NCBI GenBank assembly: GCA_916048095.2
Contig: OU696589.1
Coordinates: 5,095,683-5,159,682, forward strand
Length of the DNA stretch: 64,000 nt
From: Sacculina carcini
Taxonomy: Eukaryota; Arthropoda; Thecostraca; Sacculinidae
Direction: 5' to 3'
Shown: piece by piece, positions 9,689 to 22,500 of the stretch
How the letters are laid out: each line of letters opens with the position of its first letter
Position numbering within the stretch: the stretch's first letter is position 1
Made by a program: the position numbers and the translations under genes
Notes under the pieces: model-generated
What the model saw: only the letters and a program-made list of their open reading frames with translations
Databases searched by the model: none
Told to the model about the DNA's origin: nothing

Positions 9689-10890
9689 TATCCCCCTGAT
9701 TCTAAGAATCACTATGCCCGATTATAATTATACGCAAAATAATCATTGAACCGCGCCGGACGCTGACTCTGTCGCTGTGGTCGCGCCTGCTGCTGACCGC
9801 TACTCGCCGGATCAGTCCCGGCAGTCCTCTCACCGTACACCATGACGGCTGGCTCGCCATCGTCCGCCACGTCACCGCTCGCCTCGTCCAATCCGTTCGT
9901 GCCGCCACCGTTCTCCGTCTCCGCCCGTGGTCTGACATCACCCACGTGCCTGTTGATGCCATCGACGGCGGCAACGAGGTTTGACACGACACTTGTGACG
10001 GTACCCCTGCGACCGACAGCATCACACCGTTCTCCGCGCTGCCTCACCCAGACAGGATCGCCGACCTCATAATCGTAGCCACGAACAGATGTGCTGCGCT
10101 GTCGCGGGAGTTCGTCACGCATTCGTACTCTGTGTCGATACACACCATCAACAGGTCTGCGACCGGCGTCATCCATTGGCGTCAAATTGTGCAGCATCAC
10201 AGCCTCTCTCACACTGCACTGTTTCCTCGCCACAATGGTCTTGACAGTCCGATGCGACCTCTCCGCTATGCCGTTTCCTTCTGGGCGAAAAGCATACCGA
10301 TAGCGAATGCTCACACCCCAACGTTCCATCGCCCGCACAAAAGACTGTCCACGAAAAGACGTGTCGTTGTCCAGAAGTATCTCATTTGGGTTCCACGCTC
10401 ACTAAAAATATCATCGAAAATGTCCGCCACTTCATCGCTGCTGCGACTGCGAACCTTGCGCCAGAGAGAAAACCTCGAAGGACCACAATCGATGAGAGAC
10501 ACATACAATAAATTACGCACATGCACAAAATCTGCTGCCAGTCGGTGCCAGTTTTGATTCACGCTCATTTTCCCGTGTCTCCATTTCACTGACGCCGGGC
10601 AAAACTAATTGCAGATGTCACACGACCTCACAACATCTGCGACTTCCCGCTTGCTCACGTAAAGCTTTTTCCTCCGGCAAAAGTACCGCGTTCGGTGGAT
10701 GCCCGGATGTCCGGCGTCGTGGTGAATCTGCCTGATGCGAGAACGCACGTCAGTCGGTTGAGCACCTGCGGCACACACTCATTTGTCCTGTTTCAACCAG
10801 TGACCAGGCACACGAGTCAGGCAATCTGCTTTATTCCTCTCAGACACCACCTTCATTACTTCAACCGTCAGGTCGTACTCGTCCAACAAT
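9689..10890 (-). pseudogene. pol: Integrase and RNase H end of the minus-strand element, truncated, unit 1
   Basis: Read leftward: the last ~35 residues of RNase H (NKADCLTRVPGHW), a stop, then integrase. The integrase has an H-x3-H and C-x2-C zinc finger (HHDAGHPGIH ... CDIC), catalytic Asp in LIDCGPSRF, Asp in LDNDTSFRG and Glu in GIAERSHRTVK. A basic C-terminal domain with GDPVWVRQRGER follows. Stops interrupt the linker and the finger-core junction, and a frameshift splits the core near 10400. The upstream part of pol is cut at 10890, where the plus-strand gypsy begins. Confidence 0.85.
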
Positions 10891-11446
10891 AACAGGCGAT
10901 ACGGAGAAAATAGAGACCGATAGAGTCGGCAGAGTGCACGGTGTTCGCAGTAGCTTCAGTAAGCATGCTAGCCGAGCACCTTCGAGTTCTGAACCAGAGT
11001 GTCCCCGGTGCGGAAGACACCACGCGCGCAAAGGCAAGTGCGCAGCACATGAACAGAAGTGCAGAATATGCGGCAAATTAGGTCATTTTGCCACGAAATG
11101 CAAGACATCCCTCGATGACAGAGATCGCGCCGAGAACATAACCGTTGCCAACAAACAGTGGAAAAACAGGTATGTGTCAGCAGCGATTGTTTCAAGCGTC
11201 ATGTCAGTCCGAGCTCCCCGTGTGGATGTTGTCGTCGATGGACATGTGACGGTGTCTGCGTTGCCGGACACAGGAGCCGACATTACAGTGGCTGGGGTGG
11301 ATGTGCTGGAAAAATTTGAGCACATCAACAACCTGCTGCCCAGCACGGATCGACCGTATTCAGCCGATGGCACCAGAATGTGTCCAGTCGGTATATGTCC
11401 AACGACCGTTTCCCTCGGCGAGTTGTCAGTCGAAGTGGATGTACAT
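10891..11446 (+). pseudogene. gag: Gag nucleocapsid and protease of the plus-strand gypsy, 5'-truncated, unit 1
   Basis: The frame contains a variant zinc finger CPRCGRHHARKGKC and a canonical CRICGKLGHFATKC knuckle. These pack genomic RNA and are typical of Mag-like or K02A2.6-like gypsy Gag. An aspartic protease start follows, with the motif LPDTGADIT (Asp-Thr-Gly active site). The 5' LTR, primer site and matrix/capsid part are missing, lost at the junction at 10890. A frameshift near 11446 breaks protease from reverse transcriptase. Confidence 0.85.
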
Positions 11447-12451
11447 GCATGTACTCAAAGGAGTATCCGGAATGCTTCTGTCGTGGAGCGTGTGTCGAGA
11501 ATTGGGCATCATTTCGAGGGATTATCCGAATCAACTGAACCCGTCCGCGGTGAACATCGTCGCAGAGGCCAACGATCGAAAGCGTATATCGCCAGCTGAA
11601 GATGTCATCAGCGAATTTCGCGACGTCTTCAGTGAAGAGATTAAATGCTTGCCGGGTGAATCGTTCAAGATCAGAGTCGCCGATGGTAGCAGACCTCACA
11701 GCGTCACAGCGCCGCGTTGGGTGCCACTCCCGCTACGTGATGCCTTGAAAGAGGAACTGCACTCACTGGAGTCACAAGGTATCATCACACGTATAACAGA
11801 ACCGACGGAATGGTGTTCCCCGATAGTGGTGACGCCGAAAAAAGGTGGGAAAATTCGTCTGTGTGTCGATCTCACCAAACTCAACCGATGCATTCAGAGT
11901 TTCAGTCCAGCACACCAGCGGAGTGTGTAGCATCTATGGTAACGGCTGAAGCAAAATGTTTTGCAGTGTTTGACGCAGCTAAAGGCTATCATCAGTGCCC
12001 GCTCAGTCAGGAAAGCCAACCGTTGACCACCTTCATCACTCCGTTTGGTCGATACATGTTCCGCCGTGCGCCGTACGGCATCTCGTCGATATCTGACCAC
12101 TACAATCGTCGGATGAACGAGGCTCTTGAGGGACTGACAGGAGTCCCAAGACTAGTAGATGACGTCATCATTTATGGCAGCTCAAAAGAGGAACTTCAAG
12201 AACGTGCCACCAATTTCTTGGTCAGATGCCGTCAGCGGAAAATAACTTTGAATCGCAACAAAGTTCAGTATATGTTGCCACGGTGTAAATTCGCAGGATT
12301 CGAAGTCAGCGCAAGCGGGTATTCTATCGACACTGCTCTGAACGAAGATATCTCGAAATTTCCGGTTCCGACAAACTTGACGAATCTGCGCTCATTCTTT
12401 GGTCTGTGCAGCCAAATCGGTTCATTTTCGCCGGATCTGTCAAAATGGTAG
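11447..12451 (+). pseudogene. pol: Reverse transcriptase of the plus-strand gypsy, unit 1
   Basis: Motifs in order: LESQGIITR, WCSPIVVTPKKGG, RLCVDLTKLN, then after a frameshift near 11910 FDAAKGYHQ, FRRAPYGISS, and the catalytic LVDDVIIY (a variant of YVDD) near 12160. Then come thumb-side LNRNKVQ, FAGFEVS and LRSFFGLC. It copies element RNA into DNA. A TAG at 12449-12451 ends the frame just before the RNase H linker. The frameshift and the stop are present in every unit. Confidence 0.9.
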
Positions 12452-13010
12452 GTTCCTCTTCGTGGATTGTTGAGCACGAAAAACACGTTGATGTGGGAAG
12501 ACCGGCATACTGCAGCATTTCATGAAGCACGAAAAGCTTTGTCATCACTAGATGTGCTGAAATATTTCGACGCTAAAGCTCCGACATATCTGCATACAGA
12601 TGTTAGTCGTCTGAACGGGCTTGGTTTCATGCTTCAACAAAAACAGCCGAATGGCGAAATGGGCGTCGTGCAATGTGGATCGCGCTTTCTGAACGACGCA
12701 GAAAGCCGTTATGCCGCGATCGAATTGGAGCTGCTGGCCATAGTGTGGGCATTCAAAAAATGTCGCCCGTTTCTTTCCGGTCTTGAACACTTCGAGGTTT
12801 TGACAGATCACCGGCCATTAGTACCAATCCTCAACTCAAAATCGATCGATGACCTGGCTAATCCGCGACTACAGCGTTTGCGGTTTAAGCTGGAAGAGAT
12901 TGGACCATTCTCCGCTCGATGGGTCCCGGGGAAGCAGCACACTGCCGCTGACGCGCTTTCGCGGCATCCCGTTTCGCCCGCAACGGAGAAAGAAGAGGCC
13001 GGTGACAGCA
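12452..13010 (+). pseudogene. pol: RNase H domain of the plus-strand gypsy, unit 1
   Basis: Gypsy-type RNase H with catalytic residues in LHTDVSRLNGLGF (Asp), YAAIELELLAIVWA (Glu), VLTDHRPL (Asp) and TAADALSRHP (Asp), all retained. It lies in the same frame as the preceding segment. The linker after it leads into integrase. Confidence 0.9.
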
Positions 13011-14347
13011 CGACCATCGCTGCGTGCGTCACTACGGATCCAGAGATCCCCGACCTCAATCTACAGCAGCTGAAGGCGGAATCTGCAGCTGACCTTGAGC
13101 TACAGATGCTCCAGCAAACCATCATGGACGGATTTCCGGATCGCAAAGGCGATATGAACAACAAGCTTCAACGCTACTGGCCTGTACACGAACGACTGTC
13201 GGTGGAAGACGATCTGGTGTTCCTTGGTCGCCGGCTGGTCATCCCGAAGTCCATGAGGTCACAAATATTGCGTGACCTGCACGCGAGTCATGCGGGCAAA
13301 GAAAAAACCAAGCAGCGAGCTCGGCAGGCCGTTTATTGGCCCGGTATTGATGTCGACATCGACAACATCACCAAACATTGAGGTAAATGCCAACAATACC
13401 TACCATCACAGGCTCCAGAAACCATGGCGCGTCATGCAAAGGCTACTCGACCGTTCGAATACGTCTCCGTCGACATTGCTGAACACGGAGGACACAAGTT
13501 CATCGTCCTGGTGGAACATCTCTCAGGGTGGCAATTCGTCAACGACCTGGGATCATCGGCGGTCACAAGACGTCTACTTGATACTTTCCGTACCATCTTC
13601 TGCATGGTGGGCGTGCCTGTGATAATCTACTCCGACGGAGGACCGCAGTTCACATCGGGAGAATTCGCTCGATGTGCGGAGCTATGGCGTTTCTAACACG
13701 TGCGCTCATCACCCCATTACCCGCAATCGAATGGAAGAGCCGAGGCCGCCGTCAAATCGGCCAAAGCGCTGATTAAAAAGTGCTGGGATGGGGGGAGAGG
13801 AGGCCTTGACGTTGACAGCTGGGCCAAAGGCATACTTCAGCAGAGGAACACGCCTGGACCAGACAGCAAATCGCCGGCGGAGATTCTCTACGGTCGTCCG
13901 GTGAGAGACATGCTGCCTGCAAACAGACGACAGTTCAGCTCAGAGTGGCAGAAGTCCAGCGAAGAAGCGGAGAGCGTGATGGACACGTACGAGTGCAAAT
14001 CCGAGGAGAGGTACAACCAGGGCACCAGAGACTTAACCGAGCTAAGCCCAGGAAACAACGTCGCGGTCCAGTGTCACGCGACCAAGGAATGGACCAGGTA
14101 TGGAGTGATCGTCGAGAAATTGCCGCATCGTCGATACCTTGTCAAGATGCTCAGCGGACGAGTGGTAGCTCGCAACCGACGACACATTCGCCTGAGATTC
14201 GGCCACGCTCTGAGGCCAGACGTCCAGCCAACAAGTGCATCATCCGAAGGAGACGCAGCACAGAGGAGCGAGGAGCCATGGAGATCAACTCGCTCTCGTC
14301 GTCGTCCCCAAAGGCTCATCGAAGTCATGAAAATGACTAGGGGGGCG
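13011..14347 (+). pseudogene. pol: Integrase of the plus-strand gypsy and polypurine tract, unit 1
   Basis: The zinc-finger part (LHASHAGKEKTKQRARQAVYWPG) is broken by a TGA at 13379-13381, where the related copy at 59200 has a zinc-binding Cys. Core residues are kept: SVDIAEH, YSDGGPQF and NGRAEAAVK (Asp-Asp-Glu). A TAA at 13694-13696 interrupts the core. The C-terminal domain has the GPY/F-like PHRRYLVKMLSGRVVARNRRH and ends with RLIEVMKMTRG. The purine tract AGGGGGGCG then abuts the next LTR at 14348. Confidence 0.9.
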
Positions 14348-14615
14348 TGTGGAAGTGCGCATCGTAAAGAAAATTACCTCAACAGATGTCGCTAGCAGTC
14401 GGGCATCGAGAGTGGGTCGTCTGCTTAGCGCTAGCAGTCGGGCATCGAGAGTGGGTCGTCTGCTGATCCTACTGAGCCGTTTAAGTGAACGGCAGTGAAG
14501 TTTTGAAGCCCGCGTGTTTCGTGTGTGCTGCTCTTGCGAGTCGCTACTTTCATTTGTGTTACAGTGTTGTTTGTGCGTTATGGTTATCTTGTTAATACAG
14601 TCTCAGACTTGAACA
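14348..14615 (+). repeat. Gypsy LTR (type 2), end of unit 1 element and start of unit 2
   Basis: 268 bp. It is preceded by the polypurine tract, so this is the true 3' LTR of the unit 1 gypsy. It differs from the leftmost LTR by a few substitutions near its start (GCGCATCGTAAAG against GCGCAGCGTTAAG). Confidence 0.85.
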
Positions 14616-15223
14616 GAAATCGTGCGGTTTTTGTGGGAATTCCTTGTCTATTACATTAAATATATATTTTAGTGCATTTTAGTTTGGGTTTCGCTTATTT
14701 ATTTCCCTGCCAATTTTTCTTCGATGGCATGCCCATGTGTGCCATATGCCTTTCATCGCATAGTAAAACACAACTCATCTGGAATTTCGTCGACACTTTC
14801 TTATTCCACTGCATTACTCGTGCGAGGCTGATCAATTATTGTGGTTGAATATATTGAAGTAAAGTTTAACACAAATGCACAATGTAAACACCGACTCCAC
14901 TGAGCCAGCAACACAAACACTACGCAGTTAAAATACAATAGGCGTATCACAACGATATCTCCACCGCACTCGCACACATTCCTCTCCTCACCCGATATTC
15001 AATACCGAACTGTCTCCCATCAACACGACACTTGATACCCAACGCATCGCTGCCACCTGATCCCTCGTCAGCACCTTGCAACGAGTGCATTTTGCAAATA
15101 CACACCCGCACACAAACATACATACACAATGCGGAACACTACGCCAGCAAATGCAATCCCACACACACACACACACATACATGCACACACACACACAAAT
15201 ACAACGCTACAAGATCGCGACAC

Positions 15224-16350
15224 ATGAGAATCAAGTACAGGTCAAAGGAAGCAGCTGACGAAGTGTTGAACAACACATGGAAGCTGAAAGACAATGCCGA
15301 ATACAGCAAGGTTTGGATCAAACCAGACTCCACGCAGGATCAAAAAGCATTAATCAAGGAAAAAGTCCAACTAATGAAAAAAAAACGAGAAATTGACAGA
15401 GGAAGAAAAAAAGGAGTTTCATTGGAAGTTGGTACATGGAAAAAGCAAGAAATGGTATCGTATGGTAGCAACGGATGCGAAGGAACAGACAGAAAGGCAC
15501 ACACAAGCTTAATGTACACAAACATCGACGGGTATATGTCGAGTAGAATCGAGCTGAATGAATACCTGTGTGGAAAAAACCCTGACATTGTTGCTATAGT
15601 GGAAACAAAACTCAAAGAAGGTATTGTAGTTCAAGGCTTGGTTCATAGCAGTTATTACATATCCAGAAGGGATAGAAATAGAAAAGCGGGAGGGGAAGTG
15701 ATGGTGTTGACTAAAGACAATATTTATGCAAATGTGGTGTGTATTGGAATGAAGGCGGACTTAATAATGTGAGAGCTAAAACTCTTGATGATGATGATGA
15801 TGTACGCATATATTACAACCAGCTGGAGCAGGAGGTGCAATGCGCAAAACTCTTGGACAGTGTGAAATACTTCATGGCGGTTTATGTGCCGCCAAAAAGT
15901 AGTTCATGGAATCTGAAAGAGTTTGAATAAATGCTCAATGATACTCTGAAAAAACTATGCTATCTAATGAACAAGTACAAAAACTCAACAATTGTAGGAG
16001 ATTTTAACTGTAAGGAAGTTGACTGGCAAAATTGGAACGCAAACGGATCACCGAACTCATCGAGTTCAAGACTTATGACACTGATGATGAAAAATTACAT
16101 GAATCAGTGGGTTCAAGAGAATACACGATTCAGGGGTTCAGACGAGCCATCAAAACTATACTTGGTTTTTACTGATGAAATGGATATAATAGAATTGTTG
16201 ACGTATAAGAGCCCAATTGGTAAAAGCGACCATGTGCTGATAGAGGCAGTTTTAGAGTATGGAAAACCTGCAAAAGGTCTCCGTAAATACTACGGTGATA
16301 AACTGAACTGTGACAAAGCCAACATAAAACAGCTTAAGAGATATGCGTGA
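15224..16350 (+). pseudogene. LINE endonuclease fragment, unit 2
   Basis: As in unit 1 but with the 20 bp restored, so the MNKYKNSTIVGDFN segment is intact. A nine-A run (eight in unit 1) shifts the frame and produces a longer fused frame into the endonuclease. The 68-bp filler insertion and the stops at 15772 and 15930 remain. Confidence 0.8.
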
Positions 16351-16569
16351 GTTAATCATGATTAACAAACGTAACTACTATGGTAGTACAGAGTTGAATG
16401 TATGCAACTGAAAATAATGTAAAAATGGAATATTTTAAATCAAACACAATGCGCACTGCAACACGACACAGACCAGAAATATTCAAGCTCTACTTTTTGT
16501 ACATAACCTTGAACAGTTGTTTCCACGTTGGAAACACTGGTGTACATTTTATTTTTTTTGGGAACAATA

Positions 16570-16976
16570 ATATTACGTCTCGGGTGTGTTTGGTTCCGAT
16601 TTGGTCCTAGCCAGGACCAGATTTAGGCATTTATAGGATCCTGGGCGAAATTTGTGCGAAGGCCTACCCTTCTCGAGGCGGGTGGCCATCGAAATAAGCC
16701 TCACCGGGGTGCGCTGTAAGCTCCACCGGGAAATCATCATTGTCGGTCTTGCCATTAATTTTGGTCATCTTAATCACGTTTGCAGTTTTCATCTTAGTCA
16801 CGTCCACTGAGTTTTTTGGTCATTTTTTGAGGTCAACTAAAATGTGAAAGCCTCTGGGCAGGTGACCTCTTTGAACCCCCTAAATCCGGCCCTGGTCTTG
16901 GCTCTCTTTGCCTTTCTTTGTTAGGTCAGGAAAGGCTGGCCTAGGCTGGCCATGATTATTACCCGAGACGTAATAT
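16570..16976. mobile_element. Nested MITE pair, unit 2
   Basis: Outer inverted-repeat MITE with the hAT-like element at 16612-16894 inside it; termini and 8-bp duplications are as in unit 1. Confidence 0.75.
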
Positions 16977-17087
16977 CCCTAGCTCGTTTTATTGTCGACT
17001 GTCCCATGTTGCGTCCCATGTCCGCGTTCAACAAAATTTTGAGCTCAAAAATGAATGCGTACTGTATTTGCTGATATATTCTTTCAG

Positions 17088-17141
17088 CGCCGACACCAAC
17101 AACGACACCAACAACAACAACAACGCCAAAAACTACCACCA
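17088..17141 (+). other. Candidate 54-nt micro-exon, unit 2
   Basis: Identical to the unit 1 segment, with the same acceptor and donor. Confidence 0.4.
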
Positions 17142-17462
17142 GTAAGTTTTTTTTATTATATTTCCAATTAATCAAATTACCGAATTTCTTAAATTACCAT
17201 TGTATTGTGTCATTTATTATTATTGTTATTATTATTAATTACTGGTAAAACTAGTAGCATGGGAAGAGTGCAAATGCACTATTACCACCCCAAGGTGTCC
17301 CCATATACCGGAAGCGCCCAAAAGATTCAGAGAGAAAGAGAGTTCGAAAAGAAAAAAATCTAGAAAGAGAGATGGAAAGAATATAATAAATATATATATC
17401 AAGTTTGGAGCATTTATAATTAAAAATAGCATTGATAACCCAAATGAAAGTCGCTTATGTTT

Positions 17463-17925
17463 TTACGTCCTTGCTAGAAGATAGATGCTATCCAATTCAC
17501 CAAAACGTTTGAATGGACAACTACCAAAAATGAAGTGATTTGGAGTGAGAGCTTGATGGTCATCAGCTTCTGTGCTGATGTAGGTGAGAGGACGCGAATT
17601 TACACAGTTCTCTACTTCGCACAAAATTGCGCTCATATCATTGCTGTTCACAGACCGGCGACACAAAAATTTGCGTAGCGAAGATTTCACTGTTCGTACA
17701 AGCCTCTCCCAAAATCCTACCCACCATGGGGACCTTGGGGCAATAAACCTTCATGAAGGAGAATTCATTCCAAACAGACTGGGCAAATTACCTGACATAG
17801 CCTGAAAACTAAGAGCATTGTCGGAGTATACGACCGAGGGCCATCCCCGTCTGGAAACAAACTTTCTGTAAGCTAAAGTAAAATCAGCCGTCGACAATGA
17901 AGTCGTTAGTTAAAAATGAACCGCT
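17463..17925 (-). pseudogene. pol: BEL/Pao integrase remnant, unit 2
   Basis: Same breaks as in unit 1. One residue differs (MKSSLRK instead of MKFSLRK), a variant shared with units 3-5. Confidence 0.85.
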
Positions 17926-18008
17926 CTCACTTCACCTGTGCGTACAGTCGTGGCGTTGTTTTAGTGGTCGGTGGAAATAGCGTACACATGAGCTAATCCT
18001 CTAGAGAA

Positions 18009-18374
18009 TGTAAGCACGAAAATAAAAAAGAACAAGAAAGCACAATTCCACACGATCACACCGCAACACAATGCACTAAATACTACACTCTCCACCGATC
18101 AACACTCTAAACCACTGCACAAAACACCACACTCTCACTTCACCAGTAACGCACTGCCCAGCATGCACGACCGATCGTTGACTCAGGGCGGATACCACCC
18201 GCGCATGCATGCACTCATCGCTTGCGCTTGTGTGACGCAGCTACCTCCGCGCGCGCATACAACAACGTACACAAAATCACACTCCCACGTACGCACACAA
18301 ATACACATGCACGCACGCACAATTATATATAGTACAAGATACAATACCATGCAATACACAATAAACATAATACA
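18009..18374 (-). repeat. 3' LTR of the minus-strand element, unit 2
   Basis: 366 bp, one A shorter than the others in the AAATAAAA run; same TG...CA ends. Confidence 0.85.
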
Positions 18375-19577
18375 TATCCCCCTGATTCTAAGAATCACTA
18401 TGCCCGATTAGAATTATACGCAAAATAATCATTGAACCGCGCCGGACGCTGACTCTGTCGCTGTGGTCGCGCCTGCTGCTGACCGCTACTCGCCGGATCA
18501 GTCCCGGCAGTCCTCTCACCGTACACCATGACGGCTGGCTCGCCATCGTCCGCCACGTCACCGCTCGCCTCGTCCAATCCGTTCGTGCCGCCACCGTTCT
18601 CCGTCTCCGCCCGTGGTCTGACATCACCCACGTGCCTGTTGATGCCATCGACGGCGGCAACGAGGTCTGACACGACACTTGTGACGGTACCCCTGCGACC
18701 GACAGCATCACACCGTTCTCCGCGCTGCCTCACCCAGACAGGATCGCCGACCTCATAATCGTAGCCACGAACAGATGTGCTGCGCTGTCGCGGGAGTTCG
18801 TCACGCATTCGTACTCTGTGTCGATACACACCATCAACAGGTCTGCGACCGGCGTCATCCATTGGCGTCAAATTGTGCAGCATCACAACCTCTCTCACAC
18901 TGCACTGTTTCCTCGCCACAATGGTCTTGACAGTCCGATGCGACCTCTCCGCTATGCCGTTTCCTTCTGGGCGAAAAGCATACCGATAGCGAATGCTCAC
19001 ACCCCAACGTTCCATCGCCCGCACAAAAGACTGTCCACGAAAAGACGTGTCGTTGTCCAGAAGTATCTCATTTGGGTTCCACGCTCACTAAAAAATATCA
19101 TCGAAAATGTCCGCCACTTCATCGCTGCTGCGACTGCGAACCTTGCGCCAGAGAGAAAACCTCGAAGGACCACAATCGATGAGAGACACATACAATAAAT
19201 TACGCACATGCACAAAATCTGCTGCCAGTCGGTGCCAGTTTTGATTCACGCTCATTTTCCCGTGTCTCCATTTCACTGACGCCGGGCAAAACTAATTGCA
19301 GATGTCACACGACCTCACAACATCTGCGACTTCCCGCTTGCTCACGTAAAGCTTTTTCCTCCGGCAAAAGTACCGCGTTCGGTGGATGCCCGGATGTCCG
19401 GCGTCGTGGTGAATCTGCCTGATGCGAGAACGCACGTCAGTCGGTTGAGCACCTGCGGCACACACTCATTTGTCCTGTTTCAACCAGTGACCAGGCACAC
19501 GAGTAGGGCAATCTGCTTTATTCCTCTCAGACGCCACCTTCATTACTTCAACCGTCAGGTCGTACTCGTCCAACAAT
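18375..19577 (-). pseudogene. pol: Integrase/RNase H end of the minus-strand element, unit 2
   Basis: As in unit 1, with an extra A near 19090 that further shifts the integrase core. Confidence 0.85.
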
Positions 19578-22500
19578 AACAGGCGATACGGAGAAAATAG
19601 AGACCGATAGAGTCGGCAGAGTGCACGGTGTTCGCAGTAGCTTCAGTAAGCATGCTAGCCGAGCACCTTCGAGTTCTGAACCAGAGTGTCCCCGGTGCGG
19701 AAGACACCACGCGCGCAAAGGCAAGTGCGCAGCACATGACCAGAAGTGCAGAAGATGCGGCAAATTAGGTCATTTTGCCACGAAATGCAAGACATCCCTC
19801 GATGACAGAGATCGCGCCGAGAACATAACCGTTGCCAACAAACAGTGGAAAAACAGGTATGTGTCAGCAGCGATTGTTTCAAGCGTCATGTCAGTCCGAG
19901 CTCCCCGTGTGGATGTTGTCGTCGATGGACATGTGACGGTGTCTGCGTTGCCGGACACAGGAGCCGACATTACAGTGGCTGGGGTGGATGTGCTGGAAAA
20001 ATTTGAGCACATCAACAACCTGCTGCCCAGCACGGATCGACCGTATTCAGCCGATGGCACCAGAATGTGTCCAGTCGGTATATGTCCAACGACCGTTTCC
20101 CTCGGCGAGTTGTCAGTCGAAGTGGATGTACATGCATGTACTCAAAGGAGTATCCGGAATGCTTCTGTCGTGGAGCGTGTGTCGAGAATTGGGCATCATT
20201 TCGAGGGATTATCCGAATCAACTGAACCCGTCCGCGGTGAACATCGTCGCAGAGGCCAACGATCGAAAGCGTATATCGCCAGCTGAAGATGTCATCAGCG
20301 AATTTCGCGACGTCTTCAGTGAAGAGATTAAATGCTTGCCGGGTGAATCGTTCAAGATCAGAGTCGCCGATGGTAGCAGACCTCACAGCGTCACAGCGCC
20401 GCGTTGGGTGCCACTCCCGCTACGTGATGCCTTGAAAGAGGAACTGCACTCACTGGAGTCACAAGGTATCATCACACGTATAACAGAACCGACGGAATGG
20501 TGTTCCCCGATAGTGGTGACGCCGAAAAAAGGTGGGAAAATTCGTCTGTGTGTCGATCTCACCAAACTCAACCGATGCATTCAGAGTTTCAGTCCAGCAC
20601 ACCAGCGGAGTGTGTAGCATCTATGGTAACGGCTGAAGCAAAATGTTTTGCAGTGTTTGACGCAGCTAAAGGCTATCATCAGTGCCCGCTCAGTCAGGAA
20701 AGCCAACCGTTGACCACCTTCATCACTCCGTTTGGTCGATACATGTTCCGCCGTGCGCCGTACGGCATCTCGTCGATATCTGACCACTACAATCGTCGGA
20801 TGAACGAGGCTCTTGAGGGACTGACAGGAGTCCCAAGACTAGTAGATGACGTCATCATTTATGGCAGCTCAAAAGAGGAACTTCAAGAACGTGCCACCAA
20901 TTTCTTGGTCAGATGCCGTCAGCGGAAAATAACTTTGAATCGCAACAAAGTTCAGTATATGTTGCCACGGTGTAAATTCGCAGGATTCGAAGTCAGCGCA
21001 AGCGGGTATTCTATCGACACTGCTCTGAACGAAGATATCTCGAAATTTCCGGTTCCGACAAACTTGACGAATCTGCGCTCATTCTTTGGTCTGTGCAGCC
21101 AAATCGGTTCATTTTCGCCGGATCTGTCAAAATGGTAGGTTCCTCTTCGTGGATTGTTGAGCACGAAAAACACGTTGATGTGGGAAGACCGGCATACTGC
21201 AGCATTTCATGAAGCACGAAAAGCTTTGTCATCACTAGATGTGCTGAAATATTTCGACGCTAAAGCTCCGACATATCTGCATACAGATGTTAGTCGTCTG
21301 AACGGGCTTGGTTTCATGCTTCAACAAAAACAGCCGAATGGCGAAATGGGCGTCGTGCAATGTGGATCGCGCTTTCTGAACGACGCAGAAAGCCGTTATG
21401 CCGCGATCGAATTGGAGCTGCTGGCCATAGTGTGGGCATTCAAAAAATGTCGCCCGTTTCTTTCCGGTCTTGAACACTTCGAGGTTTTGACAGATCACCG
21501 GCCATTAGTACCAATCCTCAACTCAAAATCGATCGATGACCTGGCTAATCCGCGACTACAGCGTTTGCGGTTTAAGCTGGAAGAGATTGGACCATTCTCC
21601 GCTCGATGGGTCCCGGGGAAGCAGCACACTGCCGCTGACGCGCTTTCGCGGCATCCCGTTTCGCCCGCAACGGAGAAAGAAGAGGCCGGTGACAGCACGA
21701 CCATCGCTGCGTGCGTCACTACGGATCCAGAGATCCCCGACCTCAATCTACAGCAGCTGAAGGCGGAATCTGCAGCTGACCTTGAGCTACAGATGCTCCA
21801 GCAAACCATCATGGACGGATTTCCGGATCGCAAAGGCGATATGAACAACAAGCTTCAACGCTACTGGCCTGTACACGAACGACTGTCGGTGGAAGACGAT
21901 CTGGTGTTCCTTGGTCGCCGGCTGGTCATCCCGAAGTCCATGAGGTCACAAATATTGCGTGACCTGCACGCGAGTCATGCGGGCAAAGAAAAAACCAAGC
22001 AGCGAGCTCGGCAGGCCGTTTATTGGCCCGGTATTGATGTCGACATCGACAACATCACCAAACATTGAGGTAAATGCCAACAATACCTACCATCACAGGC
22101 TCCAGAAACCATGGCGCGTCATGCAAAGGCTACTCGACCGTTCGAATACGTCTCCGTCGACATTGCTGAACACGGAGGACACAAGTTCATCGTCCTGGTG
22201 GAACATCTCTCAGGGTGGCAATTCGTCAACGACCTGGGATCATCGGCGGTCACAAGACGTCTACTTGATACTTTCCGTACCATCTTCTGCATGGTGGGCG
22301 TGCCTGTGATAATCTACTCCGACGGAGGACCGCAGTTCACATCGGGAGAATTCGCTCGATGTGCGGAGCTATGGCGTTTCTAACACGTGCGCTCATCACC
22401 CCATTACCCGCAATCGAATGGAAGAGCCGAGGCCGCCGTCAAATCGGCCAAAGCGCTGATTAAAAAGTGCTGGGATGGGGGGAGAGGAGGCCTTGACGTT

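Larger units (their letters stand above)
5685..14347 (+). repeat. Tandem array unit 1 (8663 bp)
   Basis: First of five complete head-to-tail copies. It begins at the LTR TGTGGAAG and ends at the polypurine tract before the next LTR. It is the most distinctive complete unit on the left: its LTR start has several private substitutions, and it lacks 20 bp of the LINE near 7298, which later units retain. The remaining size difference comes from the CA tract, a poly-A run and a T run. Confidence 0.95.

Noticed and set aside
9712-10338. Plus-strand frames of 70-140 residues over the minus-strand integrase
   Set aside because: They are antisense shadows of a clear integrase and lack recognisable domains; the same holds for antisense frames over the gypsy pol in every unit.
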